Assembly (NCBI GenBank): GCA_905372035.1
Contig: CAJPNN010000002.1
Coordinates: forward strand, 1 to 64,000
Direction of reading: 5' to 3'
Source: Bacillota bacterium
Lineage (GTDB): Bacteria; Bacillota; Clostridia; Peptostreptococcales; Anaerovoracaceae
DNA: 64,000 nt
Part shown: positions 43,501 through 58,500 of the stretch, in pieces
Numbering within the stretch: the first letter of the stretch is position 1
How the letters are laid out: every line of letters starts with the position of its first letter
The notes under the pieces: generated by a model
The model's input: the letters and a program-made list of their open reading frames with translations, nothing else
What the model was told of the DNA's origin: nothing
Database searches by the model: none
Position numbers and translations under genes: made by a program

Positions 43501-46500
43501 GTCTCTATTCCGACCTTGGCAAAGTCATCTTCCGCTACTGCCTGGATATTTGCCTGCTTTTCTTCATATGACAAGTAACCTTCAAATGTATTTGTTGCGG
43601 TATTCCAAACAGCTTTTCTTCCGTTCACCTCAACCGTGATCTTCGTGCTTCCGCTCTTAGCCTTGAATATCAGCGGAACGATTCTTTCATAAGCCGAATC
43701 TTTAGCCTTGAGCCTGATATTAAACTTAAGTCCGTCAGGGTTGTTAGGATCAAGTTTTGAAATATCAAACCCTCTTACCACAAGCAGATTGCTTCCGCCG
43801 TTAGGTGCAACAATGTTTCCGTCAAGCGATCTTATCTCAGGAAGCGCATTTTCCGTAGCCTGGAGAAGCACGTCAGCCGATACTGCCCCGTTATCCACAT
43901 ATGCTACATAGTTTCCTTTGCTGTCCGGTTTGATCACCGTACTGTTCACCTTAACTGAAGTCAAGCCCAAATCAAGATCGGAAACCGTCACATAAATCTT
44001 GTACTCCTTGATATCTCCGCTCTGAGACTTAACCTTCATAGGTACTATAAACGTATCAGGGGTTCCGTCATTATTTGCATCAAATGTCTTGTTTGTGAGT
44101 ACAACCCTCTTAGTATAAACTCCGTCGGCATCCACACTTGAGAAGTCACCGCCGTCTATACTTACCTCGGAAGTCTTATCTTCCGGTCTTACGCTCAGAA
44201 GCTCAGTATATATAAGCTTGTTCGGATCAGCCTTATCTACAGGTATAAACACATTATATATACCGTAAGGTTTACCGTTATGAGTTTCTAAAGACTCGGT
44301 CGTATCTTTGTTTTCGTAAGAAGTTCCGATATTTGCGATTACCTCTTTAACTGCCGTATTGTTGCTCTTCATTCTAAGCACCAATCTGTACTTTGCAGGT
44401 GTTTTATCGTCATCGCTCTTCTTAACCGTTATATTAACTGTCGTCTCTTTGCTCTCAAGAGCTCTGTAAAGATAAGTGTTAAGTTCTGCCGCCTGCCCCG
44501 TGTTCGCCTTGTTATTTACAGAAGCCGGTGAACCGTCCTTATCACTGTAACCGTCTATGGTAACTATATAGTTGTTGTTCGAAGCGATCGCCTTTATGCC
44601 TGCATGTGACGCCTTTGCATCCACATACGCTTCATAAGAACCGTCATTCTTGGCAGTCGGCGCTTTTCCGTCAACCGTCAGAATAATTCCGTAATCCTGT
44701 GCAAGTCTCTTCAGAATCAATCCCGCAGCCACTGCAGAATTACTGTCTGTCGCTTCTTTATAAAGTTTGACGCCGATTTCTTTTTCACTTTCCGAAACAG
44801 GCATATAAACCTTTTTCTCGTTCTTGGAAAGCTTTCTGTCTCCTCCGTCGATTTCAACATAATAGTTTATTAAAGTTCCCTCCGCTCCTACAAGTAACTC
44901 CGAAGCATTAGGCAATACCGTGTCATATATGTAATTTGTTTCCGATACTGTAGGGTCTTTCGCTTTATCTCCGTTTACGGTAATCTTCTTTATCGCAGGA
45001 GCAGTCTCGTCTCCGATTATGGTAAGAGTTATAGTTCTCTTCGTATTTCCCGACTGAGATTTGATCTCAAACGTCAGAACCTTGTTTGCAGTCTGCAAGT
45101 CCATATCGGTTATAACATCACTGTATATACCCTGTTCATATCCCGAACCGTTAAGCTTAAGTATGCTTGCAAGTTCATCATATGTCTTTATCGTAAATGC
45201 CGCAAACTTGGTAGTGTTAGGTATTTTTACCTCCCACTTGCTGTTATCGTTCGTCGGCTTAGCATAATACTGACCTACTTTTATGTAATCTATTTCGGTA
45301 TTTTCGGACTTGGTCCTTATAACCAGATAATACGTTTTGCTCGTATAGCCGTCCTCCGCAGTAACAGTCACTCTGAACCTGTTTATATCGGACTTGGTAT
45401 CAAGACTTACATCATCCCAAACTCCGCCACCTTTAACAGCCTTACCTATCTCTTCATAGCTGTATTCAACAGGTGATTTGCCCTTGGCCGGAATCATTCT
45501 CTCCAGTTTTACCGTCGATTCAGGCTTCACGGAAATCAGGGTTATGTTCGCCTTGCTGTTAAGGACATTCGTATTTGCAATATATGTATAAGTATCCTTT
45601 GCACCCTTGGTGAGCGATGTTTCGTCAACCTTAACGGATGCCAGATCCATATTCAGATCCACCTTCTTGATTATAAGTTTATAGCCGTCTTCTTTTGTCA
45701 GCTTGTCCGATGCCGTAACGGATATAGGAACAGTGAACTCGTTACCCAGTTCCATAGGGTAGTTATTTCTTGTTCTTGCACCTGTAATATTATCAATAGA
45801 GTCGTAAGCTCCGCCTATAAGTATCTCATGAACCTCATAGCTGTTAGGAGTTACTCTGATATCAGCTTTCGAAACGTCTCTTCCGACAACGATATTGTAC
45901 TCAAGCGGATTGAGCTTATTGACAACAGCTTCTCTTGCAACTCCGTCAATGATAAGCTCCACTTTTGTAACTGCGGTGTCTCTCGCTGCGGTCTGAACTA
46001 TGATCTTGTAAGTCCTTATCGCACCGTTCTCGGCTTTCACATAGAACGGTATCTCCAATCCCTTATTGAGATCGGTTCCTGATATATCATATCCCGGCAG
46101 CATTATTTCATTGTTGTCGCTATATAAAGCACCATCCGAACCGAGAGGATTTGCAAATCTGTCAACCGCCACCTTTGCAAACGGACTGTTGGCTTTTATT
46201 CTTATAGGAAGTTTGCTCGTTCCCTCCGCAACCGAAACTACATAAGCTCCTTTTGCCGTATTATAACCCACAGGTCTGTCCATATCATTTATTCTGACAA
46301 GTTTAACATACCCGTTAGGATCAATAGTATTATCATTTGATTTCGGTACTATTCTCAGCTTATAAATCTTTGTCGCCACTCCCTCTTCGGAAACAACTTT
46401 TATTCTGACTACAGGCTGATCGTTCATCAGTTTAATAGTCTTTAATGCCCTGTTCGTCTCCGAAGGATCAGTATTTTCATTTACGAAATCTGCAGGAACG

Positions 46501-49500
46501 GTTCCGTTTGCGATACCGTCGTTTATAGTTACAGTAGCGGAAGGAGATGTTGCAACAACTTCAATCTGTACAGTTGCTCCGTTATTTATATCCTCCTGAT
46601 CTACACCGAGATAGTAATCATACTCCGAAACTCCCTCAGGCGCTTTGACCGGCTTACCCGCATATTTAACATTTGAGATCTCTCTTATAGTATAGATAGA
46701 CGTATCGGAAGAAGCCGCCTCGATTATAAGGTTGTATTCCTTAACAGGATCTATTCCGTCAGGACTCTTAACCGATATCTTTGTTACAGTTTCCTTTGCT
46801 CCCGTCGCAGGATCCACCAGAGTAAAGTTCTTATAGACAACTGACGGTGCTTCGCCCGTTACGAGAGTGTCTTCTTCAGGCTTCTTGTAATCTCCCTCAT
46901 CTCCTACTCTTATATATGCATCTTTGTTGTTAGGAATTACTTTGATCCATGCGCCTTCTTTATCATAAGGAACTTTTACTCTGTAAGTTGACGTATTCGC
47001 ATCATATTTTGCAATTTGCTTTCCTGATGTCGTCTGTACTATAACTCCGTCATTTATTATCGTCTTATCCTTTGAAAGTTTCTTGATCTTTACTGTAAAT
47101 GTCTTCGTTGTTCCGTCCTGAGCTCTTACATGTATATACTTAACCGTAGCTTCAGGTTCATTTGCCTTGACATCCTTCATTTCCGCCTTGTTCCCGGCTC
47201 CGTTTGCGATTTCAAACGTCTTGCTGTCGGAAATCGTCACTGCCGCAAATTTATCTTTAGTTTCAGCAGTAAGAGTTCTCACCGTATTGTCCGATCCGTC
47301 GGCTGAACGAGGCAACAAGAAATCATAGGTGCTTTCATCGGCATCTAAATTCAGCTTATGTTCACCGAATTTCACATCCAGGTCGACATTTGAAGACTGC
47401 CTTATAACTATGATCTTATAAGTAGCCTTGGCATAAACACCTGTAACGCTGTCATGTACTTTCGGTGTAACGGTAGCAAAATATGTAATTTCATTCTGGA
47501 GAAGCTCTTCTTCAACGGTTGCGGAAGGTGCTCCCGCAGCATTCTTGGCCGTGTCTTCATTCTTATCCAACGCGATAAGTGCTCCTCTTGCCATAGGGTT
47601 TGCATTAAGCCTTATCTTCTCGACTTTGCCTTTGACTTTTACTATATAAGCATCTTTCTCATAGTCATAAACCGCTTTAAATTCTTCTCCTGCAGCTCCT
47701 GTAGCTTTTATTATTTCATCAGCTTTAACTTCTCCCAACCTGTTGTCGGAATCCTCATTGTACAACCTTAGGATATATCTGTTGCCGTCATTTGCCGACT
47801 CTCCGTCAGGAATAACGTGTATATCTATATCCTGAGTTCCGTCAGGCCCGAAGTTCACTCTGATATTCTGAATGCTCGCATTGAGCGAAGGCGCTGTATC
47901 TCCTATCTTGATATATGATCCGTATGTAGCCGTAGTAACCATAACTCTTGCGGAATCCGCCGTCTTGTCCACCTTATAGCGATAGATTCCCTGAACTCCC
48001 GGCATCTTCTCTTTCTTCACATAGTTGGCATTTACGTATACCATAGGATCTTCAGCTTTTGAAAGTCTGTGTATTCTCAAAGTATATTGAAGACCTTCGT
48101 TTCCTCCCGCCTTAAGCTGGACCACAGCCGTATCCGTTCCGCTCTTATCCGCAAGAACAAAGTCAGGATATACCCCGTTCACAACCTTGGAATAATCCAA
48201 ATCTCTGTTAGGCGCAGCCGCTTTATACTGAACCTGTGCCTCACTGAGTTCTCCTATTGTTGTAATATCCACCGACTTAACGTCTTCCGGAAGATAAACA
48301 TCATAGTGAAGATCATCCGTCATAACGGCTCTGTAAGTCTTTCCGTTTGCAACGCCCTTGCTTGTTGCCGTGATCTCTTTGATAGCCGTAGCCGCCTTCT
48401 TCTTATAAATAGTAAGCAGATAGCTCATGCTCTTATTATTATCCGCAGTTATATTTATAGGAACGGTGACCATCTTATCGTTTTCATTAAGAGTCACTGT
48501 CTGAACATCAAAGTTCTTAGGATGTTTATGCGCCTCATCATGATCCGCATTTACCTTCTTGTTGTTTACCGAAATGGTAGATGCAAATCCACCCTCTCCG
48601 TAAACATATATCTTGAGGTTTTGTGTAGCATCATCTACAACGGTAAAGTACTGGTTCGTATTTCCTATTTGTATAGCATTCTTTATACTCGTTATGCTGC
48701 CGTCTTTAAACTTCGTATGATCAGCCATATAATCTATGCCGCTTTGAGATGTATCTATCTTAAGGGCTTTAAGGCTTACATCTTCCGAAAGTATCGTAGC
48801 GACAAGTTTATATATTCCGTCATAATAGTTGATATTATCAGTTTCATCATGATCATCAGGTCCGTCAGGAATACCCGCATTGTGTATCCTTATATAGAAC
48901 ATCTCTCTGATCTTGCTGACAGGAACGTCCGTGAACTCGAAGTACCCTTTGTACTTATCTCCCGGCGTGGAGTTCTTAGATTTATTTCCTATAGGCGTTC
49001 CGTTCTTATCCTGAAGCGTAATATCATCCGTATTTACCTTACTCTTAACACGAATTACGGACTTATCTCCCTCAACCATAACCTGAACGCCGTAAATTCC
49101 TTTTATACCCTTCAAGTTGTAGATTATATTTCCGTTAGGAAGAACTGTCTTTTCATATTCGTCGCTGTCAAGGAATCCCTTTGTAACAGCGTCATTTACC
49201 GCAAGATCCTTAGCCACGACGTGTTCCATGATGATCTTGTCAGGTCTGATCAGATCAGGATTTACCACCTGTATCTCAGCCTTTGCAACATAACCTGAAA
49301 CTTTATCGGTTATAGTAAGAAGTGCGGTACCCTCTTTAACTCCGAGGAGCTTCTTATTGTCAATCTGTCCTGTATTAGGATCATTAAAGAATCTTGCTAT
49401 ATTACCTGTTCCGGCATTAGCACCGTGAACATCTTTCTCATCCGTTATCTCCCATTTATATTCTGTCGCATTCGGTTCTATATCTCTGAACATATTGAAC

Positions 49501-52500
49501 CTTGATGCCGTAAATTCAACATTTTCGGTTCCACCTGCAGCAATTCTGAAGCTTTCAGGCATTATCTTCATCTGTTTTCCGCTGACTAAAACAGGAGAAT
49601 ATTTATATGAGTCTTCAACATTTGTGAATTCTCCGCTTTCTCCGCTCTCTCCATTACCGAGCTGACCTTTATCGTTTACACCGAACGAGTACAGATAACC
49701 GTCATTCTTGAGTACATATGAAGCTGCTCCTCCGGCCGCAATGAATATCGCATTTCTGTTGAAATATGTAACCTTAATCGGTTTTGTCTGCGAATATCCC
49801 GTCTCTCCGTTCGCTCTTCCGACTCCGAGACGTCCGTAATCTCCGTCACCCCAAGCATATACATCGCCTTCTTCAGTCAATGCAATATTATGCGTAGCTC
49901 CTACATCAAGATCCAGTACGCCTCCGAGATCTTTCACAAGTGTAGGTCCGATCACAGGATTTTTATCCCCTGTTCCGAGCTGTCCTCTTGCATTATCTCC
50001 CCAAGCTATAACTCTTCCGTCATTAAGGAGTGCCAAACTGTGTGACAAACCGTTATATACTCTGCTTATCTGACCCTCGAACTGACCCATATTTATTCTT
50101 ATAGGTGATCTGTAGCTCTGGTTACTGTGTTCTTCGGAACTGATCTGCTTGTTGTTGTTAGCTCCCCAAGCCCATACAGTTCCGTCATATCTCAGAACTA
50201 TGTTGCAGTTTCCGCCTGCGCCGAAACTTATATCAATGATCTTGTTTATACTCTTCACTCTTACCGGAACTCTTTCGAAATCCTTCATAGATCCGGTTCC
50301 GAGCTGACCGTGACTGTTATCTCCGAATGTATAGATATCGCCTCCCCCGGTCAGAATCACGCTGTGATCTCTTCCGCCGAGAATCTTTCTTACATTTGAG
50401 ATATTAGGAAGCATGGTCGGTGTATATATAGCATTTTCGAGACTGTCAAGACCTGTCTGACCTCTCTGGTTCGATCCCCATACATAGACTCTTCCGTCCG
50501 CATCAATTGCCAATGAATGGAATTCTCCCGCAGCTACCGAAACGATCTTCTTTCCTCTCAGTGCTATGATTTCCGTAGGTTCGCTCTTGTTTCCGAGAAC
50601 ATTATTTCCGAGACCCAGCTGACCGTAAGCATTTCCACCCCATGACCAAACCGTTCCGTCCGCTCTTATCGCAAGCACATGTGCATTACCCGCGGCAACC
50701 ATAGGCATAGCCTTGAATTCTTCAGGGATTACCCTTACTATACATCTCGACTTCATTCCGCCTTTTTCAACGATAAGCTTTGCAACACCCGGATTTCTCG
50801 CAGTTATGTTTCCTAACGGATCCACTATCGCAACTTCCATGTTGCCTATTGTAAATTCCGCTTTCGTATTGTTTGAAACTACATCGCCGAATATGTTGAA
50901 GTCATTTCCGCTGAAAGTCTTAACGAGATATTGTTCTCCGACTCTTAACAGGATCTCCGATTCCTTTATAAGTTGTTTTCTCTCGCCTATTCTTACAGGT
51001 ACATCGCTTAGGGTTTCGTTGAATTCTAAGTCCGCTCCCTGAGAATAGTCACCGAATCCGTATACATTTCCGGCATTATCCACGGCAACACTGTATCCCG
51101 TTCCCGCACTTACTGATGTCAATACGATGTTGTCATCTGTAAACTTGGTATTTCTGATAAATGCACTCTTATTTAATTTATCGCCTACTCCGAGCTGTCC
51201 GTAATTATTCGCTCCCGAAACATATGCTTCTCCGTCTCTGTTCATAGCGACGGTATAATCTTCACCTGCGGAAACCTCGGAAATATATGTGAGCGTATCC
51301 ACCTTGGAAGGTGTCGACGAACTTCCTTCTCTTCCGAGTTGTCCTTTGTCATTCTTTCCGAATGTAATGAGATCTTCTCTGAATGTGACAACCGCACTGT
51401 GAGCTCCGCCCGCACTTATCGCTACCGCCGAGCTTACCTTGCTTACCTTTGCAGGTCTGTAGATATATGTAGAAGCACCTTCCACTCCAAGTCTTGCATT
51501 TTCATAATTTCCTGCCGCATAAACTTCACCCGTAGATCTTAAGAACAATGAGTGTTCATTTCCTGCGGATATGGCAGTTACACTGTTTATAGGTACAAGT
51601 GCAGGTTCTTCAAGGTATACGAGGTTATCCGAAATTCCGAGCTGACCTCTGCTGTTATCTCCCCAGCTGTAAACGTTTCCTCTCTTATCAAGCGCAAGGT
51701 TGAACTCATTTCCTGCCGAAATTTCAATTATATCCTTAAGTCCCGCAATCTTTGTAAAGCTGTTTGTAACACGTCCTTTTACAGTTCCGGTAAACCATAC
51801 GTTACCTTCGCTGTCAAGTGCGAGGCTGTGCATTCCTCCTGCGGCAACCGCCTTGAATTTAACACCGGAAGGTGTAACATTAACCGGTTCGTCACAGTTA
51901 TCGGTGTTGCCTGTGCCGAGCTGTCCGGAATTATTTATTCCCCATGCCCAAAGCGTGCCGTCATATTTAACTGCAACGGAATGTCCCGCTTTTGTAACAG
52001 CATCAGGCCTGAATGTCGTTCCTGCCGGTACTTTTTCAGGAAGCACAACTACCTTGATGTATGCCTCTTTATGTGTATATGCAGCTTCAGTAACATTGAT
52101 GTAACTTACCCCTTCTTTAACTGCCGCCATCTGTCCGGTATTCATCTCAACAGTCGCTACCGACATATTGCTTGACTTATAGTTAAATTCCTGTGCCGCA
52201 GTCTCGTTATTAAGAAGGTTGAAGAGTCCGAAAGCACCTTTGAGCTTCTTCTGATCTCCCTTTCTCAGATAGATTGTACCGTAAAGCGGAGTATCCGTTT
52301 CATCAAGAATCGTAACTTCGCTTCCGCCTACAATCACAGGCTCATTTCTGTCTATTCTTGTGGAATCTCCGATCTGACCTTCTTCATTTGCACCGCTCAT
52401 CCAAACCGTACCGTTACCTTCTACGGAAGCAATGTTTCTGTAGCCTGCAAATATGGAGATGTTGCTCTTCTCATTTCTGTTCTTCGTAGGAACATACCTG

Positions 52501-55500
52501 CTGTCGGTATTTCCCGTTCCGAGCTGACCGTTGCTGTTTATACCCCAAGTATATACTTTTCCGTCGGAAAGTATCGCTGCCGAAGTATAATCGCCCGCCG
52601 CTATATCTTTTACATCCGAAATGGAATCTATCAGCTTAGGTGTCCAAACATCATGCCAGTCACCGTTACCGAGCTGTCCGTAATATCCTTTTCCGTATGA
52701 CCAAACACGTCCGTTTACATCAAGTGCAAGCAGATGATCTTTTCCTGCCGCGATCTTTATAATCGGAACACGTTGTTTATTTTGATCTTTAAAGCCCATA
52801 AGCTTCTTAGGTACGGCGTTGTTCGTCAATGTCCAAACATCTCCGCCCGCTGTAAGTGCATAGTTTCTGCTTATGTCTCTTATATTATCCGTATAATTGA
52901 ATCTTGAAGCCTTATTCCTGTTTCCGAACGCTTCTCCGAATACATAAACTTTGCCGTCTTCGGTGAGAAGCATTACACTGTTGTCAAATGCACTGATTTT
53001 TGAAACTCTTATGTCCGCTCCGAATTCATGTCCGTCCGTTACGACTTTCTGAATTCCCGTAACTTTTCTGTCTTCAATTCCCGCACCTAACTGTCCGTAT
53101 GTATTATCTCCGAACGAATATACTTTTCCGCTCTCGGAAACTGCATAAGTGGCATTCTTACCTGCCGCTATATATTTTATTATCTCTTTTATCGGCTGAC
53201 TTCCGCCCGCACTTATAACGACTTCTTTTATTGCTCCTCCCGCCGCGTCATGTCCGAGCTGACCGTTACTGTTATTGCCCCAAGTCCAAAGTGTACCGTC
53301 CGCCTTAAGTGCTACAGTATGAGTGTTTCCTACAGCAATCATAGGATATGCGGTCTTTCCTGTTACGACAACTGTCAGATATCCTTTCGCACTGCTTGTG
53401 GCACTCGTCACTTCAAGTATTGCAACTCCTTCTTTAAGAGCCCTTACTTTAGTATCCGCTCCGTTGGTCTTCAAAACATCCGAATTCTTGGAATTGATTA
53501 CGTATGCGCCTAATTTTTTACCGTCCTTTAAGAGGTTTATACTCTCCGACTCGGAAACCGTGATCATATCCTTGATATCCACGTCGTTATTTGCATCTAC
53601 AGGGAGCTTTATCGAATTAGGAACTGCCGATATACTGTTCTTTCCTGCAATCACAGGTACATAGGAATCATCCGTATCTTCATTACCGAGCTGCGAGTAA
53701 TTGTTCCAACCGAAACTCCAAACATATCCGTCAACTTTGGAAGTTACGGAATGTCCGTAACCCGCCGCTATCTTCTCGATCTTATCCGCACCTACATTAG
53801 GGTAAGTGGAAACCTGTGCAGGTTTCAATGTCTCCGAATAAACGTTTTCATTTCCTACCTGTCCCTTATCGTTCAGACCCCAAGCGTAAACCTTTCCGTC
53901 TTTTGAAAGTGCAAGACTGTATCTATATCCTGCCGATATTCTCTTGAGTGAAGGAAGCGCAGTATTGTCATTTGCCTCCGTTATCTTCCTTGCATTGTTT
54001 CTTCCTTTCTTCTCGCCGTCACCGAGCTGTCCGTAGTCACTGTTACCGAACGTCCAGAGTGCACCGTCTTCGTCGAGTGCGAGCGTATGGTTATTGCTTG
54101 AAGAAAGTTCGGTTATATTGGCAAGATCGCTCTTTCTTAAAACTACAGTTTCTTTTATGTCCGCAGGAACCACCCAAACAGTCTCATCCGACTTGAGTGC
54201 ATATCCTCCTGAAATCGAAACCGTTCTGTTCAACAATGAAAGAAGTATCGGTGTACCTCCGAAGCTCGTTCCCGAACCTCCGATTTCATTTCCGAACGCA
54301 TATACGTTACCGTTGTTATCAACGGCATAACTGCTTGTTTCACCCGTTCCGAGTTCAGCAAACTCAATATCGTCAACACCGCTTATCATTGCAGGCTTTG
54401 ACTGATCGCCCGATCTTCCGAGCTGTCCTTTGTCATTCAGTCCCCACGACCATACATGACCTTTGTTATCAAGTGCCAATACATGACTTCTTCCTGCTTT
54501 TATCTTAGTTATATATGTATCAGGATCATTTCCGAATACGATATTCATAGGGAATATTCTGTTCTCCGTCGATCCGTCTCCAAGCTGTCCGACATCATTC
54601 TTACCCCAAGCATATACCGTTCCGTTAGCTCTCAAAATCACGGTAAAGCCTTCTCCCGACGCAACATCGGGACTTGCAAGATACTTAACCGTTCCCGCAT
54701 CGGCTCCGAGAACCGTAACTTCGCATATAGCATTCTTACCCTTTGCGCTTACTACAACCTTTGTCTTGCCCGCAGCAACAGGAACAAGTTTTCCGTTTTC
54801 GACTCTTACTACCGATTCGTCAAGACTTCTCGCACTTATGCTCGCTGTGCTGTCAACATCTTTATATACGTTGAAGAACAGATTGTATCTTCCCGTAATA
54901 TCCTTGAGATCATTATCTCCCACTTTTATCGTTATATGATATTTATCCAAGTCGATATAATCTCCTCCGACTTTGACCGGATAAATATTCTGTACCATAG
55001 TCTCATCTCCGAGCTGTCCGCTTGTGTTTGCACCCCAAGCATAAACATCTCCGTTTTCAAGTATGGCAAGTGAATGTGCGTTTCCTGCACCTATTCCGCC
55101 GACCTTTGCACCGGTATCCTTAGGCACTGAAATCTTCACAGGTGTTGCTCTGTTTGCAAGTACTCCGTCTCCGAGTTTACCGTTCAAAGCGCTTCCCCAT
55201 GTATAGATGTTTCCGTCCATATCGGTAACGATTATCTGACTGTCTCCCGCATCCGATCCGCCGATCGCTATATTGTCAATATTCTTCATAGCGGCATGCG
55301 TCGCATCTTCTATCAGATATGGCGTATTGCACACATCCATACCTGCCGCATTCACATTGTTAACCTGTGAAGAACTGTTGTCTCCCCAGATAACCGCATT
55401 TCCGTCATCAAGTACGGCAGCCATATTCATAGCTCCGCCGACAAGTTTATTTGCATTCTTTATGTTCTTAACTCCGACTATCGTAGCCGAATACGAACTT

Positions 55501-58500
55501 GTACTTCCGTCACCGAGTTGTCCCTTACTGTTGTCTCCGAAGCTCCAAACGCTTCCGTCTCCGAGGACCAAAGCTCCGCTTCTATATGAGGCCGCAATTT
55601 CAACGGCGCCTCTTACAACTCCGCTTCCGCCTTTACCCTTTACAAGCTCAGGAGTAGGATGCTGAGATCCGTCTATAGTATTAAGTCCCAGTTGTCCGTG
55701 AGTGTTTCTTCCCCATGAATACACCCTTCCGTCCGCATCAAGAGCAAGTGCGAAGCTGTCACCCGCTTTTATATCCACAATGCTGCTTATCGCTGTGATC
55801 TTAATCGGCATATTTCTGCTGCCATAGTAGTAGTTGCTGTAACCAAGCTGTCCGTAACTGTTGAGACCCCATGAATAAACGTTTCCGTCCGCATCAAGAG
55901 CCAGTGCAAAATCCGTTCCGGCAGCTATCTTTATTATATTCTTGAACTCAAATATCTCGCCCTGATACTTGCTTTCATATTTTGTAACTTTTTGCGGCAA
56001 CACAGCCTGAGGGGTACTGTTTGCGATTCCAAGCTGTCCCGCTCTGTTAAGTCCCCAAGTCCAAACCGTGCCGTCCGCCTTGAGGGCTACCGTAAAGTCT
56101 TTTCCCCCTACAACCTGAGGATTTGTAAATCCGTCAGAAACTATTATCTTGCACGATATAGTCTTTCCTGTCACATTGTCTTTCGCTATAACGCTTGTTT
56201 CACCGTTTTTCAATCCTGTAACGGTTACTTCTCCGTTATTTCCCGCATTTATTGATGCAATCCTCGAGTTCAGCACTCTCCATGAAATTGATGATGACTG
56301 CGCAATTTCTCCGAATACGAAGAACGGTTTTCCGTCGTTTTCAACGGTAACTTTATCACTCTCATTCGGTTTTACTCTGATGAGTTTCTTCGAAATCTTA
56401 AGAGGAACACTTCCTACAACTGTAGGATATGTCTGATTTCCTCCCACCGTTCCGTCTCCAAGCTGACCCAGATTGTTTGCACCCCAAGAGAATACGCCTC
56501 CGAGCTCATTTATAGCCAGTGCATATCTTCCTGTTGACGCCGATGTCACATACATAATATTTTTAATCGGCTCACCTGTTATATTGTCCTTGAGCACTTT
56601 TGCAGCAAGCGAATAATTTCCGCCTACAACAGTGTTTCCAAGCTGTCCCTGATCATTTTGACCCCAGCTCCAAATCGTTCCGTCATGAGCAAGTGCAAAG
56701 CTTCCTCTAACGGTTGCGGCTACAGAAGCTATACCTGTCAGATCCGCCTTATTGTCAGGTGTTCTTACCGGAACAGCATATAAGTTGTAGTAATCGTATT
56801 TTCCGTTTCCGATGGCTCCTTCCGCATTATATCCCGAGCTTAAAACTCTATTTTTAAACTGTTTTGAAGGATCTTCTCCCGGAGGCAGTTCTTTATCAAA
56901 CTCATAAACGTTCAGTACGGTATGATGTTCTCCTACTGCAACATGGGATACTCCTTTTATCGGTCCCTGATTCTTTCCTTTTTGTGCAAGCTGTACTCTC
57001 GATTTCGTTGACTGTTCGCCCGTGGATAATTCTCCATAGTTGTTATATCCGGCACCGAGAACCGTTGCATCCTTATTCAGAATACTCATCCTATATCTGT
57101 TCGGATAAGCCTCGAATGCATTATTTACACCGGCAACTTTCGTAGGAGTATACATTACTCCTCCTGATAAAGTTCCGAGCTTATAATAGTCGTTTCCTCC
57201 CCAAGCGTATGCCGTACCTTTTTCGGTTACTGCAACCGCTGAATAGTAATCAGCCGAGATCGAAACGATCTTTCCTGTCTTTTCATCGCCGAGGAAACCT
57301 GTTCCGCCCACACCTTTTACCTGAACAGGTGCATGCTGATTATATCTCGCTCCGGTACCCTGTCCCAAAGCGCCGTTTCCGTCATTATATCCCCAAGCGT
57401 AAACCGTGCCGTCTTTCAAAAGTGCAAGAGCGAAGTAATCTCCCGCAGCGATGTCTTTTACATCCTTAAGCGGCTGACCGTTCGACATAACCACCTGTAC
57501 AGGTGAAAGAACTTCTTTCTTGCTCTCGTCGTTTATTCCGAGCTGTCCATATTCGTTATTTCCCCATGTCCATACGGTTCCGTCGGCCTTGAGCGCCATT
57601 CCGAAGCTTCCGCCTGCAACAGTTTTAGGGAATACCGGATTCTCTATATTAAGATCTGCCGGAAGTACTTTTATCTGGCATATTCCATACAATCCCGATT
57701 CTTTATCATAAAGAACTATCTTAGCTTCTCCCGGTTTGTGGTAAGTCAACTTATGAAGCGAATCGTTCGATATCGAAACCACGTCAGGATTTGTAGACGC
57801 AGCTCTTATCGCAACATCTCCTAAAGGTATGTCGTCACCGAACACATTGAATCCGGACGTTACCGTTGCATGAAGCTTGATACCTTCATCGCCTACCTTA
57901 ACGAGCAATCTGTTGTCAGGTATACCCGAAACAATCATGCGCCTTACGCCTGCCGTAGTAGGTTTGCTGTATGATTCGAAGCTTCCGTTACCTATCTGTC
58001 CGTTTGCTCCGAGTCCCCATACATATACATTTCCTTCTCTTGATATTGCTGCGGAGTTGGACGCCATATCACTCGTAGCCACATATATGGCCTTATTGAA
58101 AGGTTTATCCTCTTCTTCCGCTTTTACCTTGCCGAACTCATATTTATGGGCATTGTCACCCGTTCCGAGCTGTCCGTACGCATTGTTTCCGGAAGAGTAG
58201 ATATTTCCGAAGCTTGCCTTTGTCTCATCGTCAAATACATCGTTGCTTATAAGGGCGAGCGTACTCATTCCTCCGTCAAGCATAACGACGTCTTTAAGTG
58301 ACATTGCCGTAGGCGCTACATTATAGGCCTGTCTTCCGAGCTGTCCTTCAACGCTTCTTCCCCAACCTATAACCTGATTATCGCTTGTTATGGCAAATGC
58401 GCTTCCGTGACCTGACGCTATTGCAACGGCTTTCAGACCGTCTCCTATATTAACCGCCTGTATCGCCTCTCTCTTGGCTTCTCCATATTCGCCGTAATCA

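Noticed and set aside
48069..49298. 409-codon plus-strand open frame opposite the giant gene
   Set aside because: No ribosome binding site, no recognisable domain, and composition of an antisense shadow of the repeat-coding strand. The same applies to the other plus-strand frames from 27900 to 63900.
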